From a bacterium (lineage in GTDB: Bacteria > Verrucomicrobiota > Verrucomicrobiae > Opitutales > Opitutaceae): a DNA stretch of 22,301 nucleotides. Positions 20,425-22,301 of this stretch are shown here, one piece after another. The stretch is taken from NCBI GenBank assembly GCA_021780625.1, contig JAJXYI010000424.1, positions 1-22,301 on the forward strand, given 5' to 3'. A model generated the notes under the pieces. It was not told where the DNA came from, did not search any database, and saw only the letters and a program-made list of their open reading frames with translations. Every line of letters starts with the position of its first letter. Positions within the stretch are counted from its first letter, which is position 1. The position numbers were made by a program, and so were the translations under genes.

Positions 20425-22301
20425 ATGAACATGACCCTGATTGAGTCCGGATCGGAAACCTCGCTGCACCAGATCGAGCGCGCGTTGGGCCGCGTGCCTC
20501 CGCTCTGGCCGCTGCGTTCGGTGGTGGCGGTGAATCCCTACCTCGGCTGGCTCGACCTTCCCATCCAGGAGGCGTCGGCCGAGCACGAGGCGGTCCGGGG
20601 CACGCCGATCGGAATGGCTCCCGGGGACTACCTGCGGGCCTGGGAATCCGGACGGATCGCGGCGCGGCACCTCGACGCCGTCGCCGACGAGTCGTGGACC
20701 CGCGCGGCGCTGCTGGAGCTCGTGCGGCGGCCGTCGCAGCGGGGCGCGTGCGTCCGTGCGTATTCGGATTTCCTCGACGAGCGCGAACCGGGCTCGGGCT
20801 GGACGGCCTTTGTCCGGGACGAGATCGGCAAGCACTGTGCGGCGTTCCTGGACGAGCGGGAATCGTTCTGGCGCAATTCGGCGGGCGGGCGGGGCCTCTT
20901 CGCGGCCTGGCGGGAGGCGGCGCTGGTGGACCGGAGTCCCGAGGTGGCGGGGCTCGCGGGGTTCCGTGGTTTCGTGGCCTCGCTGCCGACCGATCCCGAC
21001 GCCTGTGCGCTGGAGTGTGTGCGCCGGCTCGGGGTGGGGGCGGGGATGCTCGAACGGTTCTTCCTGCGTGAGCTTCACGCGGTGTACGGCTGGGCCTCGT
21101 ACCTGCGCTACCTCGAGAGGGAGTCGCGGATGGAGGGCCGGGCGCTGCGGCTGGTGAACGCGCTGCTGGCGATCCGGCTCTGCTACGATGCAGCGCTGCA
21201 CTGGAGGCACAGCGACACGCCGGGACTTGAGTCCGCGTGGCACGAGGCGCCGTTGCGCATGGAGGGAACTGCCGATGAGGCCGAGGGCCTGTGTCGGTGG
21301 CAGGCGGCGTACGAGCTTGGGTACCAGGAGTCGCTTGTGGGTGCGCTGGCCGGCCAGCCCTCCCCGGCGCGCACGGCGGTGCCGGAGGTCCAGGCGGTGT
21401 TCTGCATCGACGTGAGGTCCGAGCCGCTGCGCCGGCACCTGGAGGCAGCGCATCCCTCGCTCCAGACGCTCGGATTTGCCGGGTTCTTCGGCTTTCCGGT
21501 GGGACATCGGACTGCATCGGGCCTGCTTCAGGCGCGCTGCCCGGTGCTGGTGTCGCCGGGCTTGGAAACCGCCACGAACGCGGACGCGAGCGGCCCCGAA
21601 GCCGCGCGTGTCTGGAGGGCGGTGCAGTCCTCGGGTGTCGCGGCCTTCTCCTTCGTTGAAACTTTTGGGGCGGCCTTTGCGGCGCGGCTCGGCCTGCGGG
21701 AAAAACCCGCGTGTTCGCGCGCCCCGGCGGCGGAGCTTGCTCTGGAGCGGGTGCCGCTGGAGCGGAGGGTCGCGATGGCCGAGGGGGCGCTTCGGGGCAT
21801 GAGCCTCACCTCGGGCTTCGCGCGGCTCGTGCTGGTTTGCGGGCACGGCAGCCGCAGCGCCAACAATCCCCACGCCTCGGGCCTGGACTGCGGGGCCTGC
21901 GGTGGGCATGCGGGGGATGTGAACGCCCGCGTGGCGGCGGCCTGCCTGAACGACCGGGCGGTTCGCGCTGCGCTCCGGGGCAGGGGAATCCACATTCCGG
22001 ACGAGACCTGGTTCGTCGCCGGACTTCACGACACGATGACCGACGAGGTCGCGCTGGAGGGGGCTGCGGACGCGCCCGCCACGCACGCGGGGCTGGTGTC
22101 GGGGCTGGTCGCGTCGCTCGCGCGGGCTTCGGAGGACACGCGCTCGGAACGTGTCGCCAGGCAGCGGATACCGGTGGCCGGCCGCGGCAACCTGAGGCGG
22201 CGGCTGGACCGGCGGGCCGGGGATCCCTCGGAGCTGCGGCCCGAGTGGGGGCTGGCGAACAACGCCGCGTTCATCGCGGCGCCCCGCTCGCGGACTCCGT
22301 C
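20425..22301 (+). CDS. dabA: Inorganic carbon transporter subunit DabA (3' truncated by the window)
   Basis: The frame is open from ATG 20425 to the window end, giving 625 residues of a family (DUF2309/UPF0753) that usually has about 800 or more. The four predicted zinc-site/active-site residues of DabA are present: Cys327 and Asp329 in VFCIDVRSE, His474 in GHGS, and Cys489 in the GLDCGACGG block. The His-to-Cys spacing of 15 equals that of Halothiobacillus DabA2 (H524, C539). DabA is a peripheral beta-carbonic-anhydrase-like protein that makes bicarbonate from CO2 in a one-way, energy-coupled reaction with DabB. No Shine-Dalgarno precedes the ATG, and a second in-frame ATG lies two codons later. 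The long minus-strand open frame opposite it is a shadow. Confidence 0.92.
   Translation, partial: MNMTLIESGSETSLHQIERALGRVPPLWPLRSVVAVNPYLGWLDLPIQEASAEHEAVRGTPIGMAPGDYLRAWESGRIAARHLDAVADESWTRAALLELVRRPSQRGACVRAYSDFLDEREPGSGWTAFVRDEIGKHCAAFLDERESFWRNSAGGRGLFAAWREAALVDRSPEVAGLAGFRGFVASLPTDPDACALECVRRLGVGAGMLERFFLRELHAVYGWASYLRYLERESRMEGRALRLVNALLAIRLCYDAALHWRHSDTPGLESAWHEAPLRMEGTADEAEGLCRWQAAYELGYQESLVGALAGQPSPARTAVPEVQAVFCIDVRSEPLRRHLEAAHPSLQTLGFAGFFGFPVGHRTASGLLQARCPVLVSPGLETATNADASGPEAARVWRAVQSSGVAAFSFVETFGAAFAARLGLREKPACSRAPAAELALERVPLERRVAMAEGALRGMSLTSGFARLVLVCGHGSRSANNPHASGLDCGACGGHAGDVNARVAAACLNDRAVRAALRGRGIHIPDETWFVAGLHDTMTDEVALEGAADAPATHAGLVSGLVASLARASEDTRSERVARQRIPVAGRGNLRRRLDRRAGDPSELRPEWGLANNAAFIAAPRSRTP

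Noticed and set aside
20416..22086. Minus-strand open frame of 556 codons
   Set aside because: It lies entirely opposite dabA, whose frame shows conserved active-site motifs. The minus frame is Arg/Pro/His-rich without any recognisable domain, as expected for antisense of GC-rich coding DNA.

Overview
The window is GC-rich, densely packed chromosomal DNA, probably from a Verrucomicrobiota member of the Opitutaceae type. That placement is a guess from gene content: a TMTC-like TPR membrane protein, a PrmB methyltransferase, a DabBA carbon-uptake pair, few clear Shine-Dalgarno sequences and very high GC. No 16S gene or other phylogenetic marker is present. No tRNA, rRNA, CRISPR array, insertion sequence or phage gene was seen. 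No gene-free stretch exceeds 300 bases; the longest gap is about 240 bases (9767-10006) and is strikingly AT-rich.

Region 1 (1-8.8 kb) holds mostly unrelated housekeeping and accessory genes. In order they are: the 3' end of a site-2-protease-like M50 peptidase, overlapping prmB; a convergent AEC-type transporter; a small Spy/CpxP-like periplasmic protein with a good terminator; a small zincin; a secreted SYLF-domain protein with a good terminator; a stand-alone CinA-C/PncC-like amidohydrolase divergent from a SAM methyltransferase; a metal-dependent amidohydrolase; and a large TMTC-like membrane protein with C-terminal TPRs.

Region 2 (8.8-17.9 kb) is the most interesting part. A MerR-type regulator with a cobalamin-binding domain carries the CarH/LitR signature W-x9-EH plus the lower-ligand histidine. 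It is transcribed divergently from a tightly coupled nine-gene operon: SRPBCC protein, SOUL heme-binding lipoprotein, membrane fatty-acid desaturase, FAD amine-oxidase-like protein, DUF1365, Cfa-family methyltransferase, DUF1475-like protein, DUF1295, and a second Cfa-like methyltransferase. Most junctions are 4-base ATGA or GTGA overlaps. The AT-rich intergenic region has three blocks of tandem 11-bp direct repeats containing TnnACA, the layout recalled for CarH operators. My inference is a light- (B12-) controlled membrane-lipid remodelling system that desaturates and methylates phospholipid acyl chains, possibly towards furan or methyl-branched fatty acids. No photolyase or carotenoid gene is in the window.

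Region 3 (17.9-22.3 kb) is a LysR regulator divergent from dabB and dabA, an energy-coupled inorganic-carbon uptake complex. dabA runs off the window end with its four predicted zinc-site/active-site residues intact. The dabB promoter appears to start transcription at or next to the ATG, and several other genes show the same leaderless-like arrangement.
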